From Gammaproteobacteria bacterium (GTDB lineage: Bacteria; Pseudomonadota; Gammaproteobacteria; Pseudomonadales; Azotimanducaceae): a stretch of 64,000 nucleotides of DNA. The notes under the pieces were generated by a model. The model was not told the DNA's origin, ran no database searches, and was given only the letters and a program-made list of their open reading frames with translations. The stretch lies in the NCBI GenBank assembly GCA_026706935.1, contig JAPOXV010000018.1, positions 248,001-312,000 of the forward strand, given 5' to 3'. The position numbers were made by a program, and so were the translations under genes. Shown here one piece after another: positions 9,940 to 18,593 of the stretch (the first letter of the stretch is position 1; every line of letters starts with the position of its first letter).

Positions 9940-10413
9940 TCAGTATCGACCACCTAGTTTGTGGTGGTCCCAAGTGATATAGCGCACAGGCACGAAACGA
10001 AGCGCGACCCGCTTCTGTGCGGTACCTTGTACCGACTTACGTAGATTCGCAGCCTGCGAGTCCGTCAGGTCACGTCCGCGTGAGTTGATTTTTATCAACG
10101 TATCGACCACCAACTCCGGTTGGTCGATGACCTCGGTTTGCGCATAGATCACAACGCCCTGAAGTTCCGAGTATTGCGTGCCTGATTCGATCAACAAGCT
10201 CGCCTTGGGATCGCGCCGCCAGTTCAGCACTTTCTGACTCTTCTCAAAGGTGGTGCATAGCAAGCTTTCGTCGTCGTCCACGCCGAACCACATCGGCATC
10301 GGATGTGGAAACCCGTTTCGTCCGTTTGACACGATGATAAGTGTCTGGGCGTTATTGATGTACTCCTTTCGTTGTGCATCGTCCATTTCGATGAGTGTGC
10401 GGCGGGATGGCAT
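9940..10413 (-). CDS. Pyridoxamine 5'-phosphate oxidase-like FMN/F420-fold protein
   Basis: A 157-residue protein of the split-barrel flavin-binding superfamily. The segment LIIVSNGRNGFPHPMPMWFGVDDDESLLC and then KVLNWRRDPKASLLIESG, ELQGVVIYAQTEVIDQ matches the PPOX-class pattern (beta strands around the cofactor), ending with VALRFVPVRYITWDHHKLGG. I chose the ATG at 10413 because the longer frame to 10653 runs in another frame through the 3' end of the SCP2-like gene, and the family segment starts near this ATG. Its role is unknown; relatives reduce flavin- or F420-linked substrates or bind heme. It overlaps nothing if this start is right and lies 76 bp after its upstream neighbour, so co-transcription is likely. 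Confidence 0.75.
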   Translation of the reverse strand: MPSRRTLIEMDDAQRKEYINNAQTLIIVSNGRNGFPHPMPMWFGVDDDESLLCTTFEKSQKVLNWRRDPKASLLIESGTQYSELQGVVIYAQTEVIDQPELVVDTLIKINSRGRDLTDSQAANLRKSVQGTAQKRVALRFVPVRYITWDHHKLGGRY

Positions 10414-10489
10414 GATGATTCCGTACGGTTGTGAGTTTGTGAACGGGCTATGTGCCTCGTACTTTTTGGATCCTGTGACTAGGTCCCGG

Positions 10490-11602
10490 CTATGTGAGTG
10501 GGTTGCCGTATATATCGACTTCGTCGTATCGCAGTAGACCAGGGTCGTAGTCGGGATGACGGTCGAATATCTGAGGATCGCCCCACTTGGAGGGAATCGA
10601 CTTGTCATAGTCAGACGGTAGTTCACCAGACGTCCGCTTCGAAAGCTCGTCATGAAGTGGTAGGAACACGCGACCTAGATCTGGTGGCATGGGTCCTCTA
10701 CCTGACGGTTGAGTCTGTTCAGCAGGCCGGACATTCAGCTCCTTGTCAAACCTGAACGCGACACGTTGATATCCATCTTGTGCCTCTTTTTCAGCATCTG
10801 TCATATTTGCGACCACGGTTCGTCCGACTGGGACCACAGGGGCGTACATCGCCTTAGTCAGCATATCAGCGGGTTGACTATCTTCAGGTAGAGGACCAGC
10901 ACCCACTGTCAGTTTGCCTTGGCGACATCGTACCCAAAAACCGCCGTGGGATCCGTCGGGGAATGCGTACTCCGGCGTATGTGTGAATTCCTCCGAGAAC
11001 GTGAAATCTACAGTCTTTATCCCGTCTCGGTACTTTTCGGATTGCGCTCGAGTAGTCAATATCGCACGTGCATTCGAAACCCATTCGGGCGTCATGAACA
11101 CAAATCTCGGCATGGTGCGTTCAGCCATTGTGTCATTGACCGCTTGCCAGATGGAATGTAACACCGTTTCCGGTGGTTGGGTACCGAACATTTGCCAGCG
11201 ACCTAAGCTAAACAGTCGATTTCTCGCGGCGTCGAGAACCTTCGGGTCCTTTCCTTGGAAGACCAATCGCGCCATGTTGCTCATGAGCGAATGGTCACCG
11301 GTCATTTTCATATCACATTGATCGTCAGGTAGTTCTTCAGCGACGATCTCGGCGCCACCGTTTTCGAAAATCACGGTATATGCAAGCGTATTACCGACGT
11401 GAAGATGCGTTGGGGCATTGTGTGCAACTTGGGAGAATGAATGTCGACCGACGTCTTGTAACTGATCGCGATAGCGCTCGACTTCGTCGCTGAGTATGTC
11501 ACGGGCCGCATCGACCCATTCTTTTGTCGCGAAGGTGAGATCCCCAATGCTCTCGGGCATCGCGGCAGTTAAGGTGGAAACAGAGCCATTCGCAATAGTC
11601 AA
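10490..11602 (-). CDS. Protein with two tandem SCP2-like domains
   Basis: A 370-residue cytoplasmic protein of unrecognised exact function. It contains an internal duplication: residues 22-125 (starting LTFATKEWVDAARDIL) and 167-280 (starting RFVFMTPEWVSNARAIL) share the opening motif F-[AM]-T-[KP]-EWV-x(2)-AR-x-IL, a central hydrophobic strand pair and a closing [NM]-x(2)-A segment (LMSNMARLVFQGKD / MLTKAMYAPVVPVG). This layout resembles the sterol-carrier-protein-2 fold, which binds lipids or acyl-CoA. The C-terminal 90 residues are proline- and aspartate-rich and unrelated to the repeats. The TTG start is supported by GGGAGA 6 bases upstream. Neighbours: a PPOX-like gene downstream and an ABC exporter pair upstream. 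Lipid binding is inference. Confidence 0.6.
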   Translation of the reverse strand: MTIANGSVSTLTAAMPESIGDLTFATKEWVDAARDILSDEVERYRDQLQDVGRHSFSQVAHNAPTHLHVGNTLAYTVIFENGGAEIVAEELPDDQCDMKMTGDHSLMSNMARLVFQGKDPKVLDAARNRLFSLGRWQMFGTQPPETVLHSIWQAVNDTMAERTMPRFVFMTPEWVSNARAILTTRAQSEKYRDGIKTVDFTFSEEFTHTPEYAFPDGSHGGFWVRCRQGKLTVGAGPLPEDSQPADMLTKAMYAPVVPVGRTVVANMTDAEKEAQDGYQRVAFRFDKELNVRPAEQTQPSGRGPMPPDLGRVFLPLHDELSKRTSGELPSDYDKSIPSKWGDPQIFDRHPDYDPGLLRYDEVDIYGNPLT

Positions 11603-11644
11603 TGCAGTTCTCCCTTGTTTCGAAGGCGCGGAATGATAGAAGGC

Positions 11645-13465
11645 TTACCTGTACGCGGCTGCTTGTGTTTCGTATAGAGAAGCATATTGGCCATCGAGAC
11701 TTAGCAGCTCTTCGTGTGAACCCGCTTCGATCAAAGAGGCACCATCGAGAACGATGATGTAGTCTGCCATTCTCACGGTGCTGAATCGATGCGAAACGAG
11801 CAGTGTGATTCCGCCGGCATTCATTGAACGATCGTGGTCGCCGCGCTTAATCCCTTGTGCATATCTTTCAAACAGCGCGTATTCCGTTTCCGCATCTAGT
11901 GCTGCGGTGGGTTCATCCAGTAACAGCAGAAGTGGTCTAGTACGCATGAAGCCTCTGGCAAGCGAGAGTTTCTGCCACTGACCGAAACTAACCTCCACGC
12001 CCTCTGGCCAACCCGGACCGAGTTGCGTGTCCAACCCGTTCTTGAGTTGCTCGACGACGTCGTCAGCGCCGGCTCGATGGACCGCGCTGGATACCGCATC
12101 GCCGTTACTCATCGCCGGTTCATCACCGATGCCGACTGTGGTTTTCGCATGCAATTCAAATCGGAAGAAATCCTGGAACGCACCGGCGAGTCGTGCACGC
12201 CAGACTTGCGGTTCAAATCGAGAGAGATCTTTACCATCCAATAAGATCTGACCTTCTGTTGGCTCATACATTCGAGCGAGCAACTTAACTAATGTCGTTT
12301 TGCCTGCACCGTTTTCGCCAACGATCGCAATCACAGAACCTGCCTTCAGTGTGACGTTGACATTCTTGAGCGCGTAGCGATCCTCGCCAGGATATCTAAA
12401 GGAGACGTTTTTAAACTCAATCTCGTGCTCGATTCTTTCCGGTACATCAATCGTGTCTTCGCGGAGTTGTGCGTCGGCGTAGTCTTCAAGCCATGCGAGT
12501 CGCTTAGAACCATCCATCCAAATACCGCGTAGGAAGCCAAGCTCACCGACGGTCGCACTGATGTAGCCTGCTAGGCGTGAACCAGCTCCGATGAGTAGCA
12601 GCGTCTGCGCAGCGGGTGCTTCGAGACCATAGACCACGAATACGACCGCGAGCACGAAGCCGATGCCGAAAATGCTCCAGGCGATGGACTGATAGACACC
12701 ACTGCCGTAACGTGCTCGCGACACTGGACGGTACCAGCGCTCCCAAGTTTCGCGCCGACGTTCGACCAGGTCCCGTGTGACGCCAGTTAGTCGGACCTCT
12801 TTACCAGGAGGTGCCATGGTTGCTAAGTCAAACAAGTGCCGCGCTAGTCGATCAAAGGGCGCGTTTTTCTCTTCGACGGCTCGTTCTAAACCAGGCCGCC
12901 AAAGCGAGGAGGCAAGACTTGGAATCGCGAACAAAATAAGCGCTAATAAGGCGGGGTGGATCACTACCAGAATCGTGACGGTAACGCCAAGCCGAAGAAT
13001 CCAGCCTGCTGTCGAAAAGATCGACATATACATGTGATCGAGCGTGAATACTTGGTCACGCAACACGGCCAAGCGGTCGAGGTACTCGGCACGCTCATGC
13101 AGTTCAACGCTGACAACACTCGCTTGAAGTTGGGCGACGTGAGACTCTAACGCGATCGAGACTCGATCTCTAAATCGACGCTGTGTACGATCGCTGACAA
13201 CCCGTAGCGTCCACGTCAGCGTCGCCGATGCTCCCATACCGATTGCACCGATCCAGACAAACGTGTTATTCGCCTCAATCAATCCGTAGCCTAATAGCCC
13301 TAACCAGACTGCATATAGCGCATCTGGCAACGCAGCAAGAAGTGCAAGAGAGAATGAGATAACGAGGAGGGCAGGTTCTGCCACATAGCCGCGTTTTAAC
13401 GCGCGCCACATGGACTCGACGGCACCTGGCATGGGATCAATTGAGGACATCGAGATCCGTCTCAT
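11645..13465 (-). CDS. ABC exporter half-transporter (degenerate signature motif)
   Basis: A 606-residue fusion of a six-helix membrane domain (about residues 30-330) and a nucleotide-binding domain. The latter shows Walker A GENGAGKTTL, a Q-loop in AGAFQDFFRF, Walker B LLLLLDEPTAALD and the switch histidine in LVSHRFSTV. The ABC signature reads VSFGQWQKLS rather than LSGGQ, a weaker version. The upstream gene, which ends inside this one by 29 bp (14 bp if the ATG at 13450 is used), is a second half-transporter with a good signature, so the two probably form an asymmetric heterodimer. Substrate unknown; such pairs export lipids, peptides or drugs. Confidence 0.9.
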   Translation of the reverse strand: MRRISMSSIDPMPGAVESMWRALKRGYVAEPALLVISFSLALLAALPDALYAVWLGLLGYGLIEANNTFVWIGAIGMGASATLTWTLRVVSDRTQRRFRDRVSIALESHVAQLQASVVSVELHERAEYLDRLAVLRDQVFTLDHMYMSIFSTAGWILRLGVTVTILVVIHPALLALILFAIPSLASSLWRPGLERAVEEKNAPFDRLARHLFDLATMAPPGKEVRLTGVTRDLVERRRETWERWYRPVSRARYGSGVYQSIAWSIFGIGFVLAVVFVVYGLEAPAAQTLLLIGAGSRLAGYISATVGELGFLRGIWMDGSKRLAWLEDYADAQLREDTIDVPERIEHEIEFKNVSFRYPGEDRYALKNVNVTLKAGSVIAIVGENGAGKTTLVKLLARMYEPTEGQILLDGKDLSRFEPQVWRARLAGAFQDFFRFELHAKTTVGIGDEPAMSNGDAVSSAVHRAGADDVVEQLKNGLDTQLGPGWPEGVEVSFGQWQKLSLARGFMRTRPLLLLLDEPTAALDAETEYALFERYAQGIKRGDHDRSMNAGGITLLVSHRFSTVRMADYIIVLDGASLIEAGSHEELLSLDGQYASLYETQAAAYR

Positions 13466-15230
13466 TCTCTTCGAAGTGAGATGCCTGCAAGTCGAACATC
13501 GTCTGATATCGGCCGCCGAGTGCCATCAATTCGTCGTGCGAACCGAATTCGATGACGCGACCGTGCTCCAAAACGCAAATCAGGTCCGTCTTGCGGACCG
13601 TTGAGAATCGATGAGAGATCAAAATCGTCGTCACGTCTTTGGTCTCCTCGATCACGCGATTGAATATCTCGGCTTCTCCGCGAACATCGAGTTGCGCGGT
13701 CGGTTCATCGAGCAATACGAGCCCCGCACCAAGATAGACTTGGCATAACGCACGTGCAAGGGCGATGCGCTGCCATTGACCGCCTGAGAAATCCGTTCCG
13801 CCTGCGTACGCCTTATTCAGGATGGTGTCAAGCGATACAAGGTCTGCCATGCCGGCTTTATCGAGCGCCCGTAAGATGAGTTCATCAGACGCTTCACCCG
13901 TCGGGCATACGTTCTCTCTCAACGAAAGCTCGAATCTGACGAAATCCTGAAATACAGCGGTGACGCGACTACGCCACGAATCGATGGCAAGGTCGCGCAG
14001 GTCGATCCCGTCGATTTCGATTGAGCCTTCTTGTGGATCGTAGAGCCGGCACAGCAACTTCGCGAGCGTGGTCTTACCCGCGCCGTTTGGTCCCACGATT
14101 GCTAACGTCGTGCCGGCCGGAATGGTTAAGTTGAAATTCTCAAGCGTGACCTCGCCGGTCGTCGGGTAGGCGAATTTGAGATTCTTGAATTCAATCGCTT
14201 TCTCCGGTATGTTGTTGGCTACCTGTGAACCCTTTGTGAGATGACCAGCCTCCTCCATCGCAGGTTGGAGTCGCAACACCGCAGCGGCGGGCGCAGCGGC
14301 GCCGTCGAGTGCCCAGGATAACCCTCCAAACGCGATCATGCTCGCCGTCATCGCCGCAGCCGCGAATATCACGAGTTCCTGCAGCTCGAGATTTCCTTGG
14401 GTCGCGTCGTAGCCAAGCGATATAAAGACGACCACGTTTGCGAGCGTTACGATCATCAAGCTAAGAGCGAGTGGTCGTTGTCTCAGGCGTGTGGCTTCCC
14501 ATCTTAAGTCGTGTAGCTTGCGTCGATGAGTGGCGAATCGATTGACGACCCAGTCCGCAAGACTAAATAGACGAAGCTCTTTACTCGCCGGTGGGTTCAC
14601 TGCCATTTGGTATGCGTAATCGGCGTGTCGTTGTGCCATACGGACCTCATTCGTTTGTCGGTCGCGCCACACGCCGCTCTCTCGCAGCAGATAGTGGGTC
14701 ATTAGCCATGCTCCGCCGATCAAGATGGGTGCCCACCACGTGTATCCGAACAAGAGACTCGTCGCAACCAATCCCGCGACCATTTCGACTAGTCCTGCAG
14801 CGATAAAGTCCATCGACACGAATAGTGGTGGACCGCTGATCCCAAGATCGAAGTCTCGCGCCATCGCAAGATCGTTGTTCATCTCAGGATTCTCGAGATG
14901 AGCCATGCCTTGGGGTTCCGTACACGCGACCGTTAAACGATCGTAGAGGTAAGCCGCCATTCGGCTACCGAGGTTTTGACTCACCATTAGGTGCAGCGGT
15001 GAGAGAACCTGTACGAGCACGAACATGCCACCGACGAGCACGAGCGGGATGACAAGATTGTCTCCGCGTTGGACAGCGCCGACGAGTATCCCCATGGCGA
15101 CAACGAAGAGTGCAGGAAGCAACCCGCGTGCTACGAGTAGAAACCACCATGCGATTGTGAGGACTACAGATGCACGTGGAAGTAGCAGCATGTACTTCCA
15201 TTCGTCGCGCGCAGTCAATTTAGCAAACAT
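13437..15230 (-). CDS. ABC exporter half-transporter (canonical signature motif)
   Basis: A 597-residue membrane plus ATPase fusion. The N-terminal half has hydrophobic helices beginning with VVLTIAWWFLLVARGLLPAL; the nucleotide-binding domain carries Walker A GPNGAGKTTL, signature FSGGQWQRIALARAL, Walker B GLVLLDEPTAQLD and the switch motif ILISHRFSTV. It is the first gene of a minus-strand pair and its 3' end overlaps the next half-transporter, a sign of translational coupling and a shared heterodimer. Sequence resemblance between the two is family-level rather than a recent duplication. No substrate clue beyond the neighbouring SCP2-like protein, which might hint at lipids. Confidence 0.9.
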   Translation of the reverse strand: MFAKLTARDEWKYMLLLPRASVVLTIAWWFLLVARGLLPALFVVAMGILVGAVQRGDNLVIPLVLVGGMFVLVQVLSPLHLMVSQNLGSRMAAYLYDRLTVACTEPQGMAHLENPEMNNDLAMARDFDLGISGPPLFVSMDFIAAGLVEMVAGLVATSLLFGYTWWAPILIGGAWLMTHYLLRESGVWRDRQTNEVRMAQRHADYAYQMAVNPPASKELRLFSLADWVVNRFATHRRKLHDLRWEATRLRQRPLALSLMIVTLANVVVFISLGYDATQGNLELQELVIFAAAAMTASMIAFGGLSWALDGAAAPAAAVLRLQPAMEEAGHLTKGSQVANNIPEKAIEFKNLKFAYPTTGEVTLENFNLTIPAGTTLAIVGPNGAGKTTLAKLLCRLYDPQEGSIEIDGIDLRDLAIDSWRSRVTAVFQDFVRFELSLRENVCPTGEASDELILRALDKAGMADLVSLDTILNKAYAGGTDFSGGQWQRIALARALCQVYLGAGLVLLDEPTAQLDVRGEAEIFNRVIEETKDVTTILISHRFSTVRKTDLICVLEHGRVIEFGSHDELMALGGRYQTMFDLQASHFEENETDLDVLN

Positions 15231-15311
15231 CTAGCGAGTCCGACTAGTGATTTCTTGCTTGTCGTTAATCGCGTAAGGATATACGGGAGAGTTGCGCGTT
15301 TTTAATGCTGA

Positions 15312-15635
15312 CTAGATGCAGTCTGATGGCTTAGGTAGTCCGCTAATCATCGCGACGTGCCGTGTTGTTTTGCTCCCGAACAAACGCGCTAGTGCAATGG
15401 ACGAACCAAGATTTGCTGAAACCTCATTTCTTACAACACGTATTAACGGTCGCATCGAAAGACTGCGTCCAGTGCGTTCGTAGAACTGCCGGACACCATT
15501 GATTACCTGCCAATGCTCATTGGTCAAACTGATCTCCAAATCCGTTGCGATTTCTATCGCGAGATCGGGTGTCCAAGACTGTGGATCATAGATAAAGCCG
15601 TCGTCCGTAAATGTTGGACTCGATTTCTCAGACAT
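15312..15635 (-). CDS. tusE: TusE/DsrC-family sulfur relay protein
   Basis: A 107-residue protein that, in E. coli, takes persulfide sulfur from TusBCD and passes it to MnmA for 2-thiouridine of tRNA wobble bases. Family marks: FTDDGFIYDPQSWTPDLA near the N-terminus, the LTNEHWQVINGVRQFYERTG helix pair, and the conserved C-terminal tail SGLPKPSDCI with the catalytic cysteine one residue from the end. Only that cysteine is present, not the second one of true DsrC, which favours TusE over dissimilatory sulfite reduction. It lies 27 bp after tusD on the same strand. The partners tusB and tusC are absent from this cluster. Confidence 0.88.
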   Translation of the reverse strand: MSEKSSPTFTDDGFIYDPQSWTPDLAIEIATDLEISLTNEHWQVINGVRQFYERTGRSLSMRPLIRVVRNEVSANLGSSIALARLFGSKTTRHVAMISGLPKPSDCI

Positions 15636-15662
15636 GCTCGAAGTTTTAGAACCGATGACTTA

Positions 15663-16034
15663 CTAGGCCGTAAATGAAACCAAACGGTCACTCTCGAGCA
15701 TCGCTTCGATTAATTGACCGAGTCCACTCACGGAAAAACCATGTGCGACGGTGTCGTGATCGTGGTCCTGACTAATTCCGCGACGCTGTGCGGCACTCAC
15801 ACAGAGTACAAGATCTATGTTGTGGTGCCTGCTGAGAGCGAGCCATCTACTTTGAAGATTCGGTTCGTCTGGTGGTGTATCGAAATATCGAGCGCCAATC
15901 ATGACAGCGTCTTGGTAAAAGAACACTCGAAATAGATCATGCTCTGAATTCACCACTGAGTTCGCGAAGTCCAGCGCTGAGTGACATGCACGCGTTGACG
16001 TCGGTGATCCTTGAACGAGGATGCTTATCTGCAT
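15663..16034 (-). CDS. tusD: TusD-like sulfurtransferase (DsrE family)
   Basis: A 123-residue DsrE-fold protein. It matches TusD in overall layout: an ISILVQGSPTSTRACHSALD start, the FRVFFYQDAVMIGARYF segment, the active cysteine in DLVLCVSAAQRRGI, and GFSVSGLGQLIEAMLESDRL at the C-terminus. In E. coli this cysteine carries persulfide within the TusBCD hexamer. Here tusD is followed directly by tusE, with no room for tusC or tusB in between, so either the other subunits are elsewhere or this one works alone. The pair lies in the general neighbourhood of cysG, as in pseudomonads, but separated from it by the ABC and SCP2-like genes. Confidence 0.85.
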   Translation of the reverse strand: MQISILVQGSPTSTRACHSALDFANSVVNSEHDLFRVFFYQDAVMIGARYFDTPPDEPNLQSRWLALSRHHNIDLVLCVSAAQRRGISQDHDHDTVAHGFSVSGLGQLIEAMLESDRLVSFTA

Positions 16035-16217
16035 AGGTGGTATTTTGATACTTTAAATCTCGAAACGTAGTCTTGCCGTGCTTCGTTGAAATCGAAAGAA
16101 TATAGCTAAGTCAGACCATATGGTTTGTACGGTGTCAAATATCATCCGTTGCTGTGTTTTTTCAGGAATGCGTTAGAGAGGAACAATGTTCTGAAGCACA
16201 TGCATGAAGAATTAAGA

Positions 16218-17369
16218 ATGGCAGACCTTTTATCTGCGACAGAATACCAGCGTAGGATGGAAACCTATGCGAACGAAGGTAGAAAACGCGCTCAGAGATT
16301 AGGGAATCGCGGTCCGATTCGCTTCGACGAAAAAGGGAATCTTCACTCTGACATAGTCCGGGCGTACTGGGAACACGGGTTTTACGTGTTCTCGCATGCT
16401 CTTAGTAGAGCAGAGGTCGATGAGCTAAGAAGCGATGTTATGAGCGTTTTAGAACACGCGCCCGTCGGTCCGGGACAAAACGTCGACGCTTATGGCGATC
16501 CTGCAGTCGGCATCGAATTGAAACGTTACCCGTATCACTTCGTGAAACCACTGTCAGATCCGGTTGGCGGAACTGAGAGTTCGGAAGGTCGTCATATGAG
16601 CAAGATGACTGAAGCAAGTCCTGATGACGACGCCCCAGAATACGTAATTCAAATCATCGCAGGTATGTGCCAGCTGTTTGAATCGGGGCTCCGAGTGTAC
16701 GGTCATCCTCATCTATTGGCGGTCGCAGAAGCGATCAACGGACCAGATTTCGTACCCTACAATGACGCCATCTTCGTCAAGCAGCCGGGTTTGGGTGGAT
16801 CGGTCGCATGGCACCAGGATGGCGTTACCCACTGGAATAGCTCTGATTGGGACGAAGGCATCCATGGCGTCAATTTCCAAGCTCAACTCAACCGAACATC
16901 GCCAATGAGTTGTCTGTGGGTGGTGCCGGGAACTCACAAGCTGGGGCGTGTTGATATCAAAGCCTTGGTAGAAGCCAATGGTGGATCGGATCAGATACCT
17001 GACGGGATTCCTCTGTATTGCGAACCGGGAGACGTGACAATAGTTAACCGACAGACATTGCATTGCTCGTTTGCGAATACCTCCGATGATTTCCGGATCT
17101 CGGTGTCATGGGGCATGCACCGTCGCGCTGCAGTTTTGGGTCAACACGGACATTTAGTACAGCCGAAGGAAGTGTTCTACGATGATGAGTTCATTGACAA
17201 GCGCGCAAGTGTGATACAAGTCGCGATCGATGCTCGGCGGCAGTATTATCCCGATGAAACGCCTTTCGAATACCAGCCGTTCAAGCAACTACAGGATCGA
17301 TATCGATGGTGTCCAGAGACCTTCGAGAGCGTTATACGTGACTACAACACCCGCGATATAGGAATATAG
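16218..17369 (+). CDS. Phytanoyl-CoA dioxygenase (PhyH) family protein
   Basis: A cytoplasmic Fe(II)/2-oxoglutarate-dependent oxygenase of about 383 residues. The metal-binding HxD pair lies in VAWHQDGVTHW (His codon 16812-16814, Asp codon 16818-16820), followed by the double-stranded beta-helix segment CLWVVPGTHKLG, the distal histidine in RQTLHCSFANTSDD, and the likely 2-oxoglutarate-binding arginine just after it (DFRISVSWG). The start is uncertain: the frame is open from 16125 and ATGs exist at 16200 and 16218; MADLLSATEYQRR looks the most natural N-terminus. Substrate unknown. A TauD-like dioxygenase follows 81 bp later, so the two may be co-transcribed. Confidence 0.85.
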   Translation: MADLLSATEYQRRMETYANEGRKRAQRLGNRGPIRFDEKGNLHSDIVRAYWEHGFYVFSHALSRAEVDELRSDVMSVLEHAPVGPGQNVDAYGDPAVGIELKRYPYHFVKPLSDPVGGTESSEGRHMSKMTEASPDDDAPEYVIQIIAGMCQLFESGLRVYGHPHLLAVAEAINGPDFVPYNDAIFVKQPGLGGSVAWHQDGVTHWNSSDWDEGIHGVNFQAQLNRTSPMSCLWVVPGTHKLGRVDIKALVEANGGSDQIPDGIPLYCEPGDVTIVNRQTLHCSFANTSDDFRISVSWGMHRRAAVLGQHGHLVQPKEVFYDDEFIDKRASVIQVAIDARRQYYPDETPFEYQPFKQLQDRYRWCPETFESVIRDYNTRDIGI

Positions 17370-17429
17370 TTTGGATAAATTCTCTTTTCAACCTATGACG
17401 ATACGCTATCAACTGCGGACTTATCCAAA
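17370..17429. repeat. Inverted repeat between two dioxygenase genes
   Basis: TTTGGATAA (17370-17378) and its exact reverse complement TTATCCAAA (17421-17429) flank a 42-base loop, starting right after the stop codon of the PhyH gene and ending 21 bases before the next ATG. It could fold in mRNA as an intercistronic hairpin. No T-run follows, so a simple terminator is unlikely. Confidence 0.45.
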
Positions 17430-17450
17430 GCGGCGTGAGGGCTTGCTTTG

Positions 17451-18593
17451 ATGAGTAGCAAAGAAGACAAAGTCGATCCGTTTCAGCCTCGGGATATGAA
17501 CACACCTCGTGATCAAAGAAGTCGAACCGATGGCTGGGTAGGTGGTAGAGCTGATACGTGGTTCGGTCATTACCGTGAAAATCCAGCCAGTAGGAGTGCT
17601 TCAGACTCCCGACGTATGGCTAATGACCAAGACTACGCTCGCGAGGTCGCTAAAAACCTAAGACAAGAAGATGACGCGCTCGTTAATAGTGATGAAGCGC
17701 TCTTGGCTGCAGGTTTAACAGTAGCGCCAGTTTCGCCTGGTATAGGTATTGAGATACATGGGATCGATATGGCTAAACCCACTGACGCACAGATCGAACA
17801 GGTCTGGCGTTTGTACCTAGCTCGCAAGGTTGTGTTTTTCCGCGATCAAGGGCACATTACATGGGATGAGCACATCGCGTTCGGTAAGCGATTCGCTGAT
17901 ATCGGCTATGCGTTCGGTCGTCAACGAGCGCTTGGAAAAAACAATTCGCCGACGGACTACCCCGAAATCCTACGTCTCTATTCGGACGAAGGCCAACCAT
18001 TCGCCGCGGCAAATTGGCATTCCGATGTGACATGGTCGAATCGGCCACCACTTGGTTCTATACTCCTCGCGCGTAAAGCACCTCCCGTCGGGGGAGACAC
18101 TGTATTCGTCGACTGTTACGCACTGTGGGATAGTCTGAATCCAGTATTGCGCGAATTTCTGCAAGGGCGTATGGCAGTTCACGGTCGTGGCGGGCGAGAT
18201 GAAGCCGCGCATCCGATCTGTCGAACGCACCCAGAAACAGGGCGAAACGCGCTTTACATAAACCCGACGTTTACGAATTCGATCTGCGATATGGAGCCGG
18301 AGGCATCGGCGAGGCTTTTGGCGAAACTGTACGCGAAGATGTATTCAACACCTGAACACACCTGTCGATTTCGGTGGCAAGATGGCTCCGTCGCGATGTG
18401 GGACAATCGAAGTTGTCAACACTATGCCGTCGCAGATTTTTGGCCGCACGAAAGGAGAATGGAACGCGTCACACTCGTCGATCCGACTGAAGACGATGAA
18501 ATACCGTTTTGGCAGGACGAGAACGGTGAACGTCACTACGGTAAAAGACTCGCTACGCAGGAATCGATTGATACGCCGTTAAGTTATGCGTAG
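17451..18593 (+). CDS. TauD/TfdA-family dioxygenase
   Basis: About 380 residues. The core (from residue 80) is a TauD/TfdA-type Fe(II)/2-oxoglutarate oxygenase: VSPGIGIEIHGIDMAKPTDA opening strand, RKVVFFRDQGHITWDEHIAFG helix, the metal HxD in ANWHSDVTWSNRPP, and distal histidine plus arginine in MWDNRSCQHYAVADF...RRMERVTL. An N-terminal extension of roughly 80 mostly charged residues is unusual for the family and has no recognisable fold. The ATG at 17451 is preferred over the TTG three bases earlier; GAGG lies 10 bases upstream. Related enzymes hydroxylate sulfonates, aryloxyacetates or amines; the substrate here is not evident. Confidence 0.87.
   Translation: MSSKEDKVDPFQPRDMNTPRDQRSRTDGWVGGRADTWFGHYRENPASRSASDSRRMANDQDYAREVAKNLRQEDDALVNSDEALLAAGLTVAPVSPGIGIEIHGIDMAKPTDAQIEQVWRLYLARKVVFFRDQGHITWDEHIAFGKRFADIGYAFGRQRALGKNNSPTDYPEILRLYSDEGQPFAAANWHSDVTWSNRPPLGSILLARKAPPVGGDTVFVDCYALWDSLNPVLREFLQGRMAVHGRGGRDEAAHPICRTHPETGRNALYINPTFTNSICDMEPEASARLLAKLYAKMYSTPEHTCRFRWQDGSVAMWDNRSCQHYAVADFWPHERRMERVTLVDPTEDDEIPFWQDENGERHYGKRLATQESIDTPLSYA

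Noticed and set aside
9948-9970. Hairpin GACCACC-8-GGTGGTC between cysG and the PPOX-like gene
   Set aside because: It lies inside the coding end of the PPOX-like gene and has no T-run on either strand, so I do not call it a terminator.
10414-10653. N-terminal extension of the PPOX-like protein
   Set aside because: It reads through the 3' end of the SCP2-like gene in another frame and has no family signal.
15312-15635. DsrC of dissimilatory sulfur metabolism
   Set aside because: Only one C-terminal cysteine, and no dsrAB or dsrEFH nearby; TusE is the better fit.
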